A DNA stretch of 64,000 bases from an uncultured Bacteroidia bacterium (GCA_902784435.1 CACZUR010000005.1:1-64000), one strand, 5' to 3'. Positions 35,069-44,181 are shown, counted from the stretch's first letter. Notes: generated by a model not told the origin, from the sequence alone. Numbers and translations: made by a program.

Positions 35069-37198
35069 TCACGAAATCTGCGAATAGTCCTTGGAAAGGT
35101 ATTTGTCTTTGCGGAGTTCGGCCGCGAGGGGGGCATTCGCCGGTTTTTCCAGGGTGGGGTCCTGGTCCAGGATTATCTGGGCGTAGGCGCGGGCATCGGC
35201 CAGGATGAGCCCGTCCTTGGCCAGGGAGGCGATGTTCAGGCTGATCGGCAGGCCGCTCTGCTGGGTGCCTTCCAGGTCTCCGGGGCCTCGCATCTTCATG
35301 TCTTCTTCGGCCAGTTCGAAACCGTTTTCCGTGGCCACCATCAGATCCAGGCGCTTCTGGCTTTCCTTGGACACCTTGGTGCCCTTCATGAGGATACAGT
35401 AGGAACGTTCCGCGCCGCGCCCCACCCGGCCGCGCAGCTGGTGCAACTGGCTGAGGCCGAAGCGTTCTGCGCTCTCGATGACCATCACGGAGGCGTTGGG
35501 GACATCGACCCCCACTTCTATTACGGTGGTGGAAACCAAGATGTTGGCCCGGCCCGCCACAAAGGCATCCATGTTGAACGCCTTTTCCTGGGCGGACTGC
35601 TGTCCATGGACGATGGCCACCTTATACTGCGGCAGCGGAAAGGCTTTCACAATTTCTTCGTATCCCAGTTCCAGGTTCTTGTAGTCCAGTTTTTCGCTTT
35701 CGAAAATGAGCGGATATACAATGAAGGCCTGCCGCCCCTTGGCTATTTCGTCCCTGATGAAATTGTGCATGGCGTGCCGCTTGCTTTCCCCCACGCAGAG
35801 GGTTTGGACGGGCTTTCGGCCGGGGGGCATTTCGTCTATCACGGAAACGTCCAGGTCTCCGTACAGGGTCATGGCCAGCGTACGGGGAATGGGGGTAGCC
35901 GTCATCACCAGCACGTGCGGGAATACCCCTTGCCAGCCCTTGTTCCAAAGGCGCGCCCGCTGTTCCACCCCGAAGCGGTGCTGCTCGTCCACGATGGCCA
36001 GCCCCAGGGCCCGGAATTGCACCGTGTCTTCGATGAGCGCATGTGTGCCTATCAGGATGCCGATGCTGCCGTCCTGCAGCCCCGCATGGATCTCCCGCCG
36101 GGCGGCCGCCCCGGTGCTGCCGGTGAGCAGCGCACAGCGTACGCCGGTGGGTTTCAAGTATTTGCAAACGTTGGTGTAATGCTGCTGGGCCAGCACTTCC
36201 GTGGGCGCCATGATGCAGGTCTGGTAGCCGTTTCCCACGGCGATGAGGGCCGACAGCACGGCCACCATGGTCTTCCCCGAGCCCACATCGCCCTGCAGGA
36301 GGCGGTTCATCTGGTGCCCGCTGCGCATGTCTTCCCGGATTTCCCGGATTACGCGCTTCTGCGCACCCGTGAGCTGGTACGGCAAGGCATTATAGCAGGC
36401 ATTGAAGGCATCGCCCACGGCCGGCATCCGGAAGCCCACGGCACTGCGGCTGCGCACGTATTTCTGCTTCAGGAGCGACAGCTGCAGCAGGAAAAGTTCC
36501 TCGAATTTAAGCCGATAACTGGCCTTTCCCAGGGCCGTCTGGTCCACCGGGAAATGGATTTGCCGCAAAGCGAAAGTGAGCGGGACCAATCCTTTTTCCT
36601 TGAGGATGTAGTCTGGCAGGGTTTCCTGCAAAGTGGGCAGGATATGCTCCAGGACCGTTGCCATGAGTTTGGTCATCATGCGCCCGGTGATGCCCCCGTT
36701 TTTCAGGCGCTCGGTGGAGGGATAAACGCCCGTCAGCACGCCGGCGGGGCTGTTGTCGGGCGCATCCACCTCCGGATGGACCATGTTCAGTTTTCCGTTG
36801 AATACGGAGGGTTTTCCAAAAAAGATGAAGGTATTTCCGGGCCGAAGCTTTTCGTGCATCCACTTCACGCCCTTGAAGAACACCATCTCCATCTCCCCGC
36901 TGCCGTCGCTTACCCAGGCCGACAGCCGCGAGACCGCATTGTATTTGAGTTTTTCCGGCGGCAGTTCCACGCCGTTCTTGCCAAAGAGGCGCACCTTCTG
37001 TACCGTAGCCCGCACCTGGACCTGCGCCAGGTCCGGCTGGACATCGGCAATGGGCACGATGCTGCTGCGGTCTATATAGCGGAAAGGATACAGGTGCACC
37101 AGGTCTCCCACCGTGGCGATGCCCAGTTCGGCCTGCAGAAGCTCTGCACGCTTGGGCCCCACCCCGGGCAGGTATTGTATGCCGGTTCCCATATCCAT
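35069..37198 (-). CDS. recG: ATP-dependent DNA helicase RecG
   Basis: Remodels stalled replication forks and Holliday junctions. It is 709 residues. The N-terminal wedge region starts with IQYLPGVGPKRAELL and includes an OB fold. Helicase motifs: Walker A GDVGSGKT, DEQHRFG (motif II), TATPIPRTL (III), STTVIEVGVDVPN, and the RecG end signature RFGLSQLHQLRGRVGRG. The start at 37198 (or 37192) agrees with the family. A long in-frame extension upstream is only repeat DNA. The -7 box lies 6 nt before the ATG, predicting a leaderless mRNA. The gene is bracketed by inverted repeat clusters. Confidence 0.95.
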   Translation of the reverse strand: MDMGTGIQYLPGVGPKRAELLQAELGIATVGDLVHLYPFRYIDRSSIVPIADVQPDLAQVQVRATVQKVRLFGKNGVELPPEKLKYNAVSRLSAWVSDGSGEMEMVFFKGVKWMHEKLRPGNTFIFFGKPSVFNGKLNMVHPEVDAPDNSPAGVLTGVYPSTERLKNGGITGRMMTKLMATVLEHILPTLQETLPDYILKEKGLVPLTFALRQIHFPVDQTALGKASYRLKFEELFLLQLSLLKQKYVRSRSAVGFRMPAVGDAFNACYNALPYQLTGAQKRVIREIREDMRSGHQMNRLLQGDVGSGKTMVAVLSALIAVGNGYQTCIMAPTEVLAQQHYTNVCKYLKPTGVRCALLTGSTGAAARREIHAGLQDGSIGILIGTHALIEDTVQFRALGLAIVDEQHRFGVEQRARLWNKGWQGVFPHVLVMTATPIPRTLAMTLYGDLDVSVIDEMPPGRKPVQTLCVGESKRHAMHNFIRDEIAKGRQAFIVYPLIFESEKLDYKNLELGYEEIVKAFPLPQYKVAIVHGQQSAQEKAFNMDAFVAGRANILVSTTVIEVGVDVPNASVMVIESAERFGLSQLHQLRGRVGRGAERSYCILMKGTKVSKESQKRLDLMVATENGFELAEEDMKMRGPGDLEGTQQSGLPISLNIASLAKDGLILADARAYAQIILDQDPTLEKPANAPLAAELRKDKYLSKDYSQIS

Positions 37199-37204
37199 AC
37201 CTTG

Positions 37205-37212
37205 CAAATATA
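37205..37212 (-). promoter_or_regulatory. -7 box of recG, 6 nt from the ATG
   Basis: TATATTTG on the minus strand; only 6 nt separate it from ATG 37198. Confidence 0.6.
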
Positions 37213-37289
37213 GCATTTTTGCCCGTGAATTCCGCATCCTCCCGCCCTTTTCGTCCCGTTTGCTCGGGGAATCGCCTCTCATCCGCTGC

Positions 37290-37558
37290 ACATACCAGGT
37301 ATGTACACGCTCCCATGCAACGTATAACGCGGAAAACGCCCAAAAGTGCGTTACAGGGTGCATACCCATGCAACGTGTAACGCGAAAAACGCCCAAAAGT
37401 GCGTTATAGGGTGCACCCCCATGCAACGTATAACGCGAAAAACGGCCAAAAGTGCGTAACAGGGTGCCACACTGCCTCACTCGCTGCACATACCAGGTAT
37501 GTACACACGCCGTATGTACACGCGCCCATGCAACGTGCTACGCGCAAAACGTTTTGCG
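37290..37558. repeat. 53-bp palindromic repeat cluster 2 (upstream of recG)
   Basis: Three units with a 53-bp period start at 37312, 37365 and 37418, and a partial fourth at 37525. They are the reverse complement of cluster 1. The core is TGTAACGCG...GTGCGTTACA with some decayed arms (TATAACGC, GCGTAACA). Two perfect 15-bp palindromes ACATACCAGGTATGT lie at 37290-37304 and 37488-37502. A 16-bp palindrome (37543-37558) ends the cluster. No gene lies in this roughly 400-bp gap apart from the recG and DnaJ-like promoters. Confidence 0.9.
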
Positions 37559-37574
37559 GGTCCGAGTTTTGTTG

Positions 37575-37582
37575 TATCTTTG
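37575..37582 (+). promoter_or_regulatory. -7 box of the TerB/DnaJ-like gene
   Basis: TATCTTTG, 16 nt before ATG 37599. Confidence 0.65.
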
Positions 37583-37598
37583 GGCAAAAATATCGGCT

Positions 37599-38375
37599 AT
37601 GGGAACAATTAAATGGTTTGGCGGTTTCCTGGGGTGGGTTGTCCTGGGCCCGATCGGCGCGTTGCTGGGGTATCTGGCCGGCGCCGCGTTCGAGGGATAT
37701 CTGGAAAGGTCGGAGCAGGGTGGGCCGCGGGGCTGGTCGTCAGGCGGGTCTCAGGGTGGGCCCCAGCGGCGCCGTACCTATTCGCCCGAGGAGCAGCAGA
37801 ACAGCTTCATCGTGAGCTTGTTGGTGTTGTCGTCGGCCGTCATCCGGGCCGATGGCAAGGTGCACCCGACGGAAATGGACGCCGTGAAGGATTTCATCCG
37901 CCGCAATTTTGGCGAGCAGGCCGTTCCGGAGGCCATCCGCATCCTGAATCGGCTCAACGGCCAGCAGGTAAACATCTATTCGGTGGGCGGCCAGATCGCC
38001 GCCAACATGAATTATTCCCAGCGGCTGCAACTGTTCCACTACCTTACCCGGATCGCCGTGGCCGACGGAGAGTTCCACAAATCGGAAAAATCCGTTCTGG
38101 AAGCCATTGGAACGACCATCGGCCTCAGCGACGCCGACACGTCCTCCATCATTTCCATGTTCTACAAGGAAAACAGTTCGGCCTATTCCGTGCTGGGAAT
38201 TCCGCCCTCCGCTACGGACGACGAAGTGCGCACGGCCTATCGCCGGATGGCCATGAAGAATCATCCGGACAAAGTGGCTACCCTGGGCCCCGAGGTCCAG
38301 AGAGCCGCCGCGGAAAAGTTCCGCCAGATCCAGGACGCCTACGAAACCATCAAGCGCGAGCGCGGAATGGCGTAA
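37599..38375 (+). CDS. TerB/DnaJ-domain co-chaperone-like membrane protein (DjlA-like)
   Basis: Protein of 258 residues. An N-terminal hydrophobic glycine-rich segment (about 6-32, GGFLGWVVLGPIGALLGYLAG) probably anchors it in the membrane. A short polar linker follows. A TerB-like helical domain (about 65-180) includes SSAVIRADGKVHPTEMDAV and IAVADGEFHKSEKSVLEAI. A C-terminal J domain has YSVLGIPPSATDDEVRTAY and the HPD motif in MKNHPDKV. The same order (anchor, TerB, J) is found in E. coli DjlA, a DnaK co-chaperone. The start at 37599 follows the -7 box; longer upstream frames cover only repeat DNA. It converges on the lactonase gene. Confidence 0.82.
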   Translation: MGTIKWFGGFLGWVVLGPIGALLGYLAGAAFEGYLERSEQGGPRGWSSGGSQGGPQRRRTYSPEEQQNSFIVSLLVLSSAVIRADGKVHPTEMDAVKDFIRRNFGEQAVPEAIRILNRLNGQQVNIYSVGGQIAANMNYSQRLQLFHYLTRIAVADGEFHKSEKSVLEAIGTTIGLSDADTSSIISMFYKENSSAYSVLGIPPSATDDEVRTAYRRMAMKNHPDKVATLGPEVQRAAAEKFRQIQDAYETIKRERGMA

Positions 38376-38394
38376 TGGCGCAGGTCTGAGGGAC

Positions 38395-39486
38395 TTACGG
38401 CTGCAGGGCTACAAAAACCGGTTTGGGGAGGTGGATGCGGCGGCCGGTGTCTTGAAGAAGGCCGGTGGCCGGGTCCCGCCGGTAGATTTCTATCTGGTCG
38501 CTGTCCCGGCAGGCCACGATGGCCAGGTCTTTGGTAATGCAGAAGTTCCGCGGATGCGGGCCGGTGTGCTGGTAGCCCCGGGAAGTCAAAGTACCGTCGG
38601 CGGCCACCGAGAAGATGGCGATGCCGTCGTTGAGCAGGCGCAGGCTGGCATAGAGGTATTTCCCGTCCGGGCTCAGATGGATATCGGCCGCACCGCGGGC
38701 GTTTACCTGATCTGCCTTCACCACCTGCCGGAGCGTGAGGCTGCCGTCCCGGTAATCGAAGACGGCCACGTCGCCGGAGAGTTCCCCGATCACGTAAAGG
38801 TGCGTCCCCGGGGCGTCGAACAGGAGGTGGCGGGGGCCGAAGTCGGCCGGCAAACGGGCGGCAATCCGGTAATTGGAGATGCGTCCGGTGATATCTAAGG
38901 AACCAATGGCGTCTGCGCTGAACTCGCTGAACAGCAAGTGCTTACCATCCGGCGTGAATACCGTGCAGTGCACGTGGGGCTTGTCCTGCCGCGAAAGGTC
39001 CGGGCCGCCGGTGCCGCTCACGATCAGGGAGTCCAGCGGGCCGATACCGCCCCCTTCCTGCAGCGGATAAAGGGCCAGCGTGCCGCCGCTGTAGTTGGCG
39101 ACGGAGAGCAGCCGGCCGTCGGTGGCCACGTAGCAGGGATCTTCACCGCCTTGCGGAAGGCCGGTGGGCTGGCTGCCCAGGCACGTGAAGCCGTTCCCGC
39201 CATAGTGCCAGGCATAGACGGAAGCCGTGCTGTCCGGCATTTCGCTCACGGCGTACACCTTGCTCCCATGCAGGGCCAGGAAAGAAGGATTGGGCATGGC
39301 GGCCTTGGCAATCACTTCTCCGCTCTCAAAGTCCAGGGCATAGAAGCCGTCGGAGTAGGTACCCACAAACAGGGTGGCCTGCCGATGCAAACAGGCCGGC
39401 GCCAATAACAAAAGCCCCAGCATCAGCGAACACGCCGGCGCCCATGACAGCAAACCGCCAATCGCCCAAGAGAGCAGCCTTTTCAT
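38395..39486 (-). CDS. Lactonase-family seven-bladed beta-propeller protein
   Basis: Exported protein of 363 residues resembling 6-phosphogluconolactonase of the Pgl/lactonase propeller family. It has an N-terminal hydrophobic segment, with a possible lipobox LLAPAC at about residue 32. Typical blades follow: LFVGTYSDGFYALDF, ANYSGGTLALYPL, KPHVHCTVFTPDGKHLLFSEF, GPRHLLFDAPGTHLYVIGE, DIHLSPDGKYLYASLR and GPHPRNFCITKD. Export makes a role in the cytosolic pentose pathway unlikely; a periplasmic sugar-lactone or muropeptide role is possible. Its ATG overlaps the S9 peptidase stop codon. It is the last gene of the operon. Confidence 0.82.
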   Translation of the reverse strand: MKRLLSWAIGGLLSWAPACSLMLGLLLLAPACLHRQATLFVGTYSDGFYALDFESGEVIAKAAMPNPSFLALHGSKVYAVSEMPDSTASVYAWHYGGNGFTCLGSQPTGLPQGGEDPCYVATDGRLLSVANYSGGTLALYPLQEGGGIGPLDSLIVSGTGGPDLSRQDKPHVHCTVFTPDGKHLLFSEFSADAIGSLDITGRISNYRIAARLPADFGPRHLLFDAPGTHLYVIGELSGDVAVFDYRDGSLTLRQVVKADQVNARGAADIHLSPDGKYLYASLRLLNDGIAIFSVAADGTLTSRGYQHTGPHPRNFCITKDLAIVACRDSDQIEIYRRDPATGLLQDTGRRIHLPKPVFVALQP

Positions 39487-41705
39487 CAGTCTTTCATCCA
39501 GCGGTCCAGCCAGTCAAAATAGGAACGATGCCAATACAGGGCGTTTTGAGGCTTCAGGATCCAGTGATTCTCGGTGGGGAAGACGATGAGCCGGGACGGC
39601 ACGCCCATCATCTGGGCGGCGTTGAAAGCGGCCATGCCTTCGTCTACGGGAACGCGGAAGTCCGACCCGCCGTGGATGCACAGGATGGGCGTGTGCCACT
39701 GGCTCACCAGTTTGTGCGGGGAATGGGCGTAATGGCGGACGGCCTGGGCCTTGGTGCTCCAGGGGGAACCGGCCTGCTGCAGGCCGCCGAAGGTAACGCC
39801 GTCTCCGGCAGGTCCCGTCTGGCCCGGCTCAAAGGCATATTCCATGGGAATGCCGCCGTTGTCCCAGTTGGGGAACCACATTTCTTCGGTGGTCATGTAC
39901 ATGTGCTCTTCGTTGAAAATGCCCGCGTGGGCGATGAAGCAGTCGTACACATCCCCGTGGATGCCGGCCAGGTAATACACGCTGTAGCCGCCGTAGGAGG
40001 CACCGCAGGCAGCCACGCCGCTCACATAAGGTTCGGCCTTGATGTCGCGGGCCGCCGTCAGGTAGTCCTGCATGTTCAGGCCGATGTAATCTCCGGAGAT
40101 TTCCTCGCACCAGGGCTGGCCGAAAGCCGTTGTGCCGCGCCGGTTGGGAAGCACCACCACATAGCCCTGATGGCACATCAGGAGATAGTTCCAGCGGTAG
40201 CTCCAGCCCTGCGAAAGCGTGCCCTGGGGGCCGCCCAGGCAGATTTCAATGGCGGGATAGGTCTTGGATGCGTCGAACTGCGGCGGATACAGGACCCAGG
40301 TGAGCATCTTCTGCCCGTCTACGGTGTCCAGCCAGCGGGCCTCGGTGTCGTGCTTGTCCAGTTGGTCCAGCAGGTGGGCGTTCTCGAAGGTAATCTGACG
40401 GATGCTGTTGTCCGTGACGGCCACCAGTTCCGTGGGGAAGTCCATGGAAGCGTAGGTGGTGAGGAGGGTGCCGTCCTGCAGGACGCCGAAGGGCGAGCCG
40501 AAGTCGAACCACAGGTTGTCGGCCGTGAGACGGAAGAAGGCGGGTTCTTCCTCCTGGGGCACCACGTTGAAGATGCCCTGGATGCCCTCGGCCAGGGCGG
40601 AGAAGTAGATGGACTGGCCGTCGGCCGCCCATACGGGTGCGTCCACATTATATTTGAACGATGCGGTGAGTTCGCGGATATTCTCCACGGAAGGAAGGGC
40701 GCCCTGGCCTTCGCCTTCCTGCGAATAGATGACATCGGCCAGCATCAGGCGCACTTTGTCGGCCTCATAGCCGTCGCGCTCCATGGACAGCCACAGGAGG
40801 CGGCTGCCGTCCGGGCTCCAGACGGGATGGGTGTCGTATCCGCCCTGGAAGGTGACCTGGGAGGTTTCACCGGTGAGCGGGCAGTAAATATAGATGCAGG
40901 TGTTGGTGGAGAAGGCGTATTCCTTGCCGCTGAGTTTCTTGCAGGCATAGGCGATGTACCGGCCGTCCGGGCTCCAGCAAAGGTCCGCGATGTCGGAGAA
41001 CGGGCCGTTGGGCAGCTCGAAGAAGGCCTCCTCCGGGCCCAGCAGGTCCAGGCCTTCCGTGACGGTGCCGTTCCCGAGCGAGGCCAGGAACGTATGGGCA
41101 ATCTCCGTGCGCCAGTGGTCCCAGTGGCGGTACATCAGGTTTTCCGTGGCATAGGCCTGCGCCTGGGACAGCAGCGGGTCTGTGTCTGCGGGAACTTCTA
41201 CGTCGGAGTGCACGGCCTGCACGTAGAGCATCTGCGAGGCGTCGGGGGAGAGGAGATAGTCGTCTATCCCGTTCTCTAACTGAGTGAGCTGCACACGTTT
41301 CCCCAGCTTCCCGTTCTTGTAGGGCGCCTTGAAAAGCTGCCCGCCCTGCAGGAAGAAGACGGCGTCTCCCTCCGGGCTCCAACGGGCCGATGCAATGCTT
41401 TTCCCGTCCATGGTCAGCTGCACGGGTTCCCCGCCTTCTACCGGGATGGTGAACAGGTTGCGCACGCTGCGGTTCTCTTCGATGGAGGTGTAGCTCACGC
41501 CATAGAGGATGGTTTTGCCGTCCGGCGACAACTGAGGGTCCGTCAGGCGCCCCAGGGACAGGAGCACTTCCGGGGTCATGTGCCCATCGGCAATTTCCAG
41601 GGACGACGGGCCGATATAACCTTTCTGCGGTTTCATTTCGCTGTTGTTGCAGGAGACGACGGCGGCCAGGGCCGACGCTCCCAGGATCAAGGATTTAAGG
41701 TTCAT
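39486..41705 (-). CDS. S9-family prolyl-oligopeptidase-like peptidase (lipoprotein)
   Basis: Exported serine peptidase of 739 residues with signal/lipobox LAAVVSC (Cys19). The N-terminal beta-propeller (about 45-455) has TolB-like strands such as DPQLSPDGKTILYG, ARWSPEGDAVFFL, CWSPDGRYIAYA and VWSPDGSRLLWL. The C-terminal alpha/beta-hydrolase has nucleophile Ser570 in ACGASYGGYS, Asp682 in HGGSDFRVP and His714 in TENHW. This is the acylaminoacyl/dipeptidyl-peptidase type (S9C-like) common in asaccharolytic Bacteroidota. It overlaps the WYL gene by 11 nt and the propeller gene by 1 nt, so the three are one transcript. Confidence 0.92.
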   Translation of the reverse strand: MNLKSLILGASALAAVVSCNNSEMKPQKGYIGPSSLEIADGHMTPEVLLSLGRLTDPQLSPDGKTILYGVSYTSIEENRSVRNLFTIPVEGGEPVQLTMDGKSIASARWSPEGDAVFFLQGGQLFKAPYKNGKLGKRVQLTQLENGIDDYLLSPDASQMLYVQAVHSDVEVPADTDPLLSQAQAYATENLMYRHWDHWRTEIAHTFLASLGNGTVTEGLDLLGPEEAFFELPNGPFSDIADLCWSPDGRYIAYACKKLSGKEYAFSTNTCIYIYCPLTGETSQVTFQGGYDTHPVWSPDGSRLLWLSMERDGYEADKVRLMLADVIYSQEGEGQGALPSVENIRELTASFKYNVDAPVWAADGQSIYFSALAEGIQGIFNVVPQEEEPAFFRLTADNLWFDFGSPFGVLQDGTLLTTYASMDFPTELVAVTDNSIRQITFENAHLLDQLDKHDTEARWLDTVDGQKMLTWVLYPPQFDASKTYPAIEICLGGPQGTLSQGWSYRWNYLLMCHQGYVVVLPNRRGTTAFGQPWCEEISGDYIGLNMQDYLTAARDIKAEPYVSGVAACGASYGGYSVYYLAGIHGDVYDCFIAHAGIFNEEHMYMTTEEMWFPNWDNGGIPMEYAFEPGQTGPAGDGVTFGGLQQAGSPWSTKAQAVRHYAHSPHKLVSQWHTPILCIHGGSDFRVPVDEGMAAFNAAQMMGVPSRLIVFPTENHWILKPQNALYWHRSYFDWLDRWMKD

Positions 41706-42603
41706 ATAATAATAAGGCTTTGTTTAATGCTTCCCGGACGCTGGCGCGGAGGCTTTCGGGCTCCAGGACCTCCAGCCGGTTGCCGCGGCAGCACAGGTCC
41801 ATCAGGAAATTGGGGTTGGGGATGACCCGGAGGGCGAAAATGCAGCTGCCATCCTTCTCGCGGGACACCAGCGTCTGGCTGGGGTGCAGGGGCAGGTCCT
41901 GCAGGTAGGCGGCTTCCCGCTCCGTGGCGCGGATCTTTACCAGGACGGGGGCGTCTCCCTCCGGCAGATAGATGCCGTAACTGTCCTGGAACAGCCGGTC
42001 TACGTTGAAGTCCCGGGGCATCTTGAAACTCTCCGGCAGGGATTCCATGGCCTGGATGCGGTCCAGCGCATAGGTGCGCAGGGCCCCGGCTTCCTCGCTG
42101 TAGGCCACCAGATACCAGCGTTTGGCGAATTCCTTGACGGCATAGGGGCGGATGGTGCGTTCGTCGGCCTCCGGGCTCATGTACTTGCGGTAGCGGATGC
42201 GGAGGACGGTGCTGTCCAGCATGGCCCGCATGGCCACGGTGAGCCATTTTTGCCCGGAAGGGACATCCTCTACGGCCACCCGGCCGCTCAGGCGCTCTTT
42301 TCCCAGCGTGAGCAGGCTGTTCACGGTAAAGGTGTTGATCAGGAAATCCACGGCCTCCCGCTTGTCCACCGCTGTTTCGCTTTCCTGGATGCGGTACGTG
42401 TTGGTGCTGCGGTCGCAGACGATGGGAATGCCGAAAATCTCTTCGACGGCCATTCTGTGGTTCAGGAAACTGCGCCGGGGATAGGACTCCCCGTAACGGG
42501 ATTCCCAGCGGCGCTGCAGGGCCTGGAGCGTCAGTCCGGCGTCCCCGGCCTCCACGAAGGTTTGCACCAGAAAGATGTATTTACCAATCAGTTCCTGTAC
42601 CAT
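41695..42603 (-). CDS. WYL-domain transcriptional regulator
   Basis: Regulator of 302 residues. An N-terminal winged-helix region (about 1-75) is followed by a WYL sensor domain (about 125-215, with KRWYLVAYSEEAGALRTYALDRI) and a WCX-like C-terminal extension. WYL proteins bind nucleotides or other small ligands and often control stress or defence genes. Here the regulator leads the operon with the S9 peptidase and the lactonase-like protein, and overlaps the peptidase gene by 11 nt, so it may regulate them. It is divergent from rnhA. Its -7 box is 7 nt from the ATG. Confidence 0.88.
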   Translation of the reverse strand: MVQELIGKYIFLVQTFVEAGDAGLTLQALQRRWESRYGESYPRRSFLNHRMAVEEIFGIPIVCDRSTNTYRIQESETAVDKREAVDFLINTFTVNSLLTLGKERLSGRVAVEDVPSGQKWLTVAMRAMLDSTVLRIRYRKYMSPEADERTIRPYAVKEFAKRWYLVAYSEEAGALRTYALDRIQAMESLPESFKMPRDFNVDRLFQDSYGIYLPEGDAPVLVKIRATEREAAYLQDLPLHPSQTLVSREKDGSCIFALRVIPNPNFLMDLCCRGNRLEVLEPESLRASVREALNKALLLYEP

Positions 42604-42610
42604 AGACTCA

Positions 42611-42618
42611 CAAATTTA
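42611..42618 (-). promoter_or_regulatory. -7 box of the WYL operon, 7 nt from the ATG
   Basis: TAAATTTG on the minus strand; the spacer to ATG 42603 is 7 nt. Confidence 0.6.
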
Positions 42619-42650
42619 CGAGCAAACCGAGAGAAAAGCAAATTATTTGC

Positions 42651-42658
42651 TAACTTTG
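42651..42658 (+). promoter_or_regulatory. -7 box of rnhA-pdxA
   Basis: TAACTTTG, 12 nt before ATG 42671, back to back with the WYL promoter. Confidence 0.6.
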
Positions 42659-42670
42659 CCCGATTGAAAG

Positions 42671-43150
42671 ATGGAACACACGAAGCCGGCCATATTCCTG
42701 TACACCGACGGTGCTGCCAGCGGCAACCCCGGCCCCGGGGGCTATGGCGTGGTGCTGCGCTGCGGAGACTATGAAAAGGAACTCTCCGGCGGCTTCGCCC
42801 TTACCACCAACAACCGGATGGAACTGCTGGCCGTCATCGTCGGCCTGGAGCAGATCCGCTGGGACAACGCGGAGGTCCATGTGGTATCGGACTCTTCCTA
42901 TGTCGTGAAAGCCCTGAACGAGGGCTGGCTGGACAAGTGGAAACGCACGGGCTTCAAGGGAAAGAAGAACGTGGACCTGTGGCTGCGCTTCGACACCGTC
43001 TACCACAGGCACAGGGTGGCGTTCCATTGGATCAAGGGGCATGCCGGCCACCCCGAAAACGAGCGCTGCGACCGCCTGGCCGTGGCTGCCTATCATGCCG
43101 CCAACCTGCCGGAAGACAGCGGCTATACTGCAGAAAATTCATTGTTATGA
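42671..43150 (+). CDS. rnhA: Ribonuclease HI
   Basis: Cleaves RNA in RNA-DNA hybrids. It is 159 residues, the normal bacterial length. The DEDD metal-binding set is Asp13 (LYTDGAASGNPGPGGYG), Glu51 (NNRMELLAV), Asp74 (VVSDSSYVV) and Asp136 (NERCDRLA). The basic-protrusion region is KWKRTGFKGKKNVDLW, and the HWIKGHAGHP segment gives the flexible His. It overlaps the pdxA start by 4 nt (ATGA), so the two are translationally coupled. Confidence 0.96.
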   Translation: MEHTKPAIFLYTDGAASGNPGPGGYGVVLRCGDYEKELSGGFALTTNNRMELLAVIVGLEQIRWDNAEVHVVSDSSYVVKALNEGWLDKWKRTGFKGKKNVDLWLRFDTVYHRHRVAFHWIKGHAGHPENERCDRLAVAAYHAANLPEDSGYTAENSLL

Positions 43151-44181
43151 GCTTACCTAAATTGGTCGTTGGCATCACCCAGGGTGACAGCAACGGTATC
43201 GGATACGAAGTCATTATCAAGTCGCTCGCCGACGAAAGGAGCCTGGATTCCTTTACCCCGGTCATTTACGGCTCGTCCAAACTGCTGGGCTTTTACCGGA
43301 AAACCCTCCACAACATAGGCCCGCTGGACGTGAACGTAGTCAATTCGGCCGCGCAGGCCAAGCAGCGCAAGATCAACCTGGTGAACTGCCTGCCGGACAA
43401 CATTTATGCAGAACCCGGCCAGAGCACCCCGGACAGCGCCAAGGCCGCCATCAAGGCCCTGGAAACCGCTGTGAAAGACCTCAAGGACGGGCAGATAGAC
43501 GTCCTGGTCACCGCGCCCATCAACAAGCGCGCCATGAACGAGGAAGGTTTCTCCAACACCGGCCACACGGAGTATCTCCAGAAGGAATTCGGCGCCTCCG
43601 ACGTAACCATGATCATGGTCAGCGACCAGCTCAAGGTGGGCGTGGTAACGGGCCACATCCCGCTCCGGGACGTTTCCAGGACCATTACAAAGGAAAGCAT
43701 CCTGAACAAACTGCGCATCATGAAGGCCTCGCTGGAGCGGGACTTCGGCGTGCCGGATCCCAAGATTGCCGTACTGGGCCTGAATCCCCATTGCGGCGAC
43801 GGCGGCCTGCTGGGAGACGAAGAGCAGAACATCATCCTGCCGGCCGTCCAGGAGGCGCAGGCCCTGGGCATCCAGGCTTTCGGCCCGTATTCTCCGGACG
43901 GATTCTTCGGCCTGGGCAATTACAGCCGCTTCGACGCCACGCTGGCCATGTACCACGACCAGGGCCTGGCGCCTTTCAAGGCCATCGCCTTTGCCGACGG
44001 GGTCAATTTCACCGCCGGCCTGCCCATCGTGCGTACCTCCCCGGACCACGGTACGGCCTATGAGATGGCCGGCCGGGACGAGGCCGACCCCCGTTCCATG
44101 ATGAGCGCCATCTATGCCGCCATCGACATCTTCCGCCGGCGCCTGCAGTACGACACCCTGCAGCAGGAAAAACTCCGCTGA
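43147..44181 (+). CDS. pdxA: 4-hydroxythreonine-4-phosphate dehydrogenase PdxA
   Basis: NAD-dependent step of the DXP-dependent pyridoxal-5-phosphate pathway, 344 residues. Features: ITQGDSNGIGYEVI at the N-terminus, LVTAPINKRAMN, His140 in NTGHTEYL, the metal ligands in LGLNPHCGDGG and AMYHDQGLAPFKAI, and TSPDHGTAYEMAG near the C-terminus. The Gly-Asp-Ser-Asn form of the usual GDPxGIG substrate loop is typical of Bacteroidota PdxA. It begins within the rnhA stop codon. No other pdx gene is in the window. Confidence 0.95.
   Translation: MSLPKLVVGITQGDSNGIGYEVIIKSLADERSLDSFTPVIYGSSKLLGFYRKTLHNIGPLDVNVVNSAAQAKQRKINLVNCLPDNIYAEPGQSTPDSAKAAIKALETAVKDLKDGQIDVLVTAPINKRAMNEEGFSNTGHTEYLQKEFGASDVTMIMVSDQLKVGVVTGHIPLRDVSRTITKESILNKLRIMKASLERDFGVPDPKIAVLGLNPHCGDGGLLGDEEQNIILPAVQEAQALGIQAFGPYSPDGFFGLGNYSRFDATLAMYHDQGLAPFKAIAFADGVNFTAGLPIVRTSPDHGTAYEMAGRDEADPRSMMSAIYAAIDIFRRRLQYDTLQQEKLR

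Noticed and set aside
34775-37558. CRISPR array
   Set aside because: The 53-bp units are contiguous identical blocks without variable spacers, contain internal palindromes, and no cas genes are near.
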